This document shows, in pieces, positions 13,284 to 14,151 of a stretch of 14,151 bases of DNA (positions are counted from its first letter, which is position 1; every line of letters starts with the position of its first letter). Below the pieces are notes generated by a model, which worked only from the letters and a program-made list of their open reading frames with translations, did not search any database and was not told where the DNA came from. The stretch is from an uncultured Agathobacter sp. (GTDB taxonomy: Bacteria > Bacillota > Clostridia > Lachnospirales > Lachnospiraceae), in the NCBI GenBank assembly GCA_934316545.1, contig CAKRDT010000036.1, positions 1 to 14,151 of the forward strand. Direction: 5' to 3'. A program made the translations under genes and the position numbers.

Positions 13284-13793
13284 ATGAAAAAATTCAATAT
13301 CAAAAAACTGACACTGACAGCGCTTTTTGCAGCAGTAGCTGTCGTAGGAAGCCTGTTTTCCTTCCCGGTATTCGGCGCAAAATGCGCACCGGTCCAGCAT
13401 CTCGTAAACATTCTCTGTGCCGTACTGGTCGGTCCGTGGTGGGGGCTTGCCGCAGCGTTTATCGCAGCCTTGATCCGTAACCTTCTTGCACTCGGATCGC
13501 CGCTCGCCTTCCCGGGAAGTATGTGCGGCGCTTTGCTTGCCGGACTTTTGTATCAGTATGGAAAGAAGCTTCCGTGGGCATATTTCGGAGAAGTATTCGG
13601 GACGGGAATCATCGGCGGACTGCTTTCTTACCCGGTTGCATTATTTGTAATGGGCAACACCGCAGCCGCGCTTTTTACCTTTGTTGTTCCGTTTCTGATC
13701 AGTACCTGTGGAGGAACAATCATCGCAATCGTTGTGACTGTGCCGTTGAAGAAGTCAGGCATGCTTGCAAAGATGCGGGAAGCGTTGCAGTAG
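13284..13793 (+). CDS. thiW: ThiW, S-component of a thiazole ECF transporter
   Basis: A 169-residue membrane protein with about 5-6 hydrophobic segments. It starts KKLTLTALFAAVAVVGSLFSFP and contains GAKCAPVQHLVNILCAVLVGPWWGLAAAFIAALIRNLL and SPLAFPGSMCGALLAGLLY, as in ThiW proteins. ThiW is predicted to bind hydroxyethylthiazole and to work with a shared ECF energising module (EcfA, EcfA', EcfT) encoded elsewhere; none is in this window. The start ATG 13284 follows AGAGAGGA (13267-13274) by 9 bp; the in-frame opening at 13254 lacks a ribosome binding site. The 136-bp gap from cytX contains an isolated TTGACA (13197) without a good -10. ThiW often sits beside ThiM, which is absent here. Confidence 0.9.
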   Translation: MKKFNIKKLTLTALFAAVAVVGSLFSFPVFGAKCAPVQHLVNILCAVLVGPWWGLAAAFIAALIRNLLALGSPLAFPGSMCGALLAGLLYQYGKKLPWAYFGEVFGTGIIGGLLSYPVALFVMGNTAAALFTFVVPFLISTCGGTIIAIVVTVPLKKSGMLAKMREALQ

Positions 13794-13900
13794 AGAATCG
13801 GAGCGCTTGAACAAAAAGTAATTGTGATATATAGCAATAAATTGATTGAAATGAATAAAAAATTCGTGAAATTTCAACTATTATGTAAGCTTGTATCATA

Positions 13901-13909
13901 TGGTATAGT
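13901..13909 (+). promoter_or_regulatory. Extended -10 promoter candidate before the final hairpin
   Basis: TGGTATAGT matches the extended -10 form TGnTATAAT with one mismatch. The -35 region is poor. A transcript would start near 13915 and meet the terminator hairpin at once, giving a product of about 50 nt. The rest of 13794-13900 is AT-rich and shows no gene. Confidence 0.35.
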
Positions 13910-13922
13910 AATCACACGACGT

Positions 13923-13968
13923 GCAGCCGAACAGCGATCGCAAGATTGTTGTTCGGCTGCTTTTGTTT
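13923..13968 (+). terminator. Strong rho-independent terminator at the end of the thi operon
   Basis: GCAGCCGAACA (13923-13933) pairs perfectly with TGTTCGGCTGC (13950-13960) around a 16-nt loop that itself holds the palindrome GCGATCGC. TTTTGTTTTG follows. It is the first good terminator after thiW, 130 bp past its stop. Confidence 0.88.
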
Positions 13969-13991
13969 TGCAATCTGTGGAACAAAATTAT

Positions 13992-14127
13992 TTCTAAGCG
14001 ATTGCGAAACTCCTGTGGCGGCGTGCTCCGGCTGGGCTGACCCGGTGGCAGGCTTCTACGCTGACACTAGTTACCCCAAATCAAGAATTTGCTGAAAATG
14101 TCCGCTGGGCTCTTTCTATGATTTTTG
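13992..14127 (+). repeat. Right copy of dispersed inverted repeat
   Basis: This is the inverted partner of 1-136, with four transitions between the copies. It may extend to the window end, since the left copy is cut at base 1. Two forward frames are open across much of it, one of them from 13998 to the window end. Of the four differences only one is synonymous in that frame; one lies in the stop codon just before it and the other two change Arg to Trp and Thr to Ile, so there is no sign of selection on a protein. It starts about 30 bp after the thi terminator and has no recognisable transposase or intron motif. Confidence 0.9.
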
Positions 14128-14151
14128 TCCGCTCAAGCTTAGACAGTGGCG

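Noticed and set aside
13998..14151. Open forward frame across the right repeat copy (AIAKLLWRRAPAG...)
   Set aside because: Only one of the four differences between the repeat copies is synonymous in it, there is no start codon with a ribosome binding site, and a second frame is also partly open.
1..14151. tRNA, rRNA, CRISPR array, transposase, integrase or phage genes
   Set aside because: I looked for repeats with regular spacers, cloverleaf-like segments and recombinase motifs and saw none; the only repeat pair is the terminal one.

Overview
The window looks like chromosome of a spore-forming, anaerobic Firmicute, most likely a Lachnospiraceae-type gut Clostridium. The reasons are a SpoIIID homologue, strong AGGAGG ribosome binding sites, an RbsA-type sugar ABC transporter and a TPP-riboswitch thi operon built on CytX and ThiW. 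All intact genes read on the + strand. The assignment is by protein resemblance from memory; no database search was run.

Region 1 (1-740): base 1 lies inside a repeat of at least 136 bp. The same repeat occurs inverted at the right end (13992-14127, about 97% identical), so the unique DNA sits between inverted copies. Next comes a decayed two-gene unit, a short MLYPFM-type protein and a DUF4160 protein. Both appear shortened by internal deletions, and the second is also frameshifted. A rho-independent terminator follows.

Region 2 (740-9808): a sugar operon. A consensus promoter (TTGACA-17-TATAAT) drives a LacI-family regulator. Three LacI/cre-like palindromes lie at 754, 889 and 1993. Then come an RpiB-family isomerase, a HxlB-like SIS isomerase, a lipoprotein sugar-binding protein, an asymmetric double-ABC ATPase, two different permeases, a D-psicose (D-allulose) 3-epimerase with all metal ligands, and a PfkB-family (fructokinase-like) kinase. 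A strong terminator ends the operon. The simplest reading is uptake of D-allulose or a related rare hexose, 3-epimerisation to fructose, and phosphorylation to fructose 6-phosphate. The two phosphosugar isomerases at the front are not needed for that route and hint at a second, phosphorylated branch.

Region 3 (9807-10073): spoIIID. Its TTG start lies in the T-tract of the sugar-operon terminator and its likely Shine-Dalgarno lies in the terminator stem.

Region 4 (10160-13800): a thiamine salvage operon. A sigma-A promoter, TPP riboswitch and intrinsic terminator (attenuator) precede thiE, thiD, cytX and thiW. CytX would import hydroxymethylpyrimidine, ThiD phosphorylate it, ThiW import the thiazole, and ThiE join the two halves. 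ThiM, the thiazole kinase expected with ThiW, is not in the window.

Region 5 (13794-14151): AT-rich DNA with an extended -10 promoter candidate just before a strong terminator hairpin, then the right copy of the terminal repeat.
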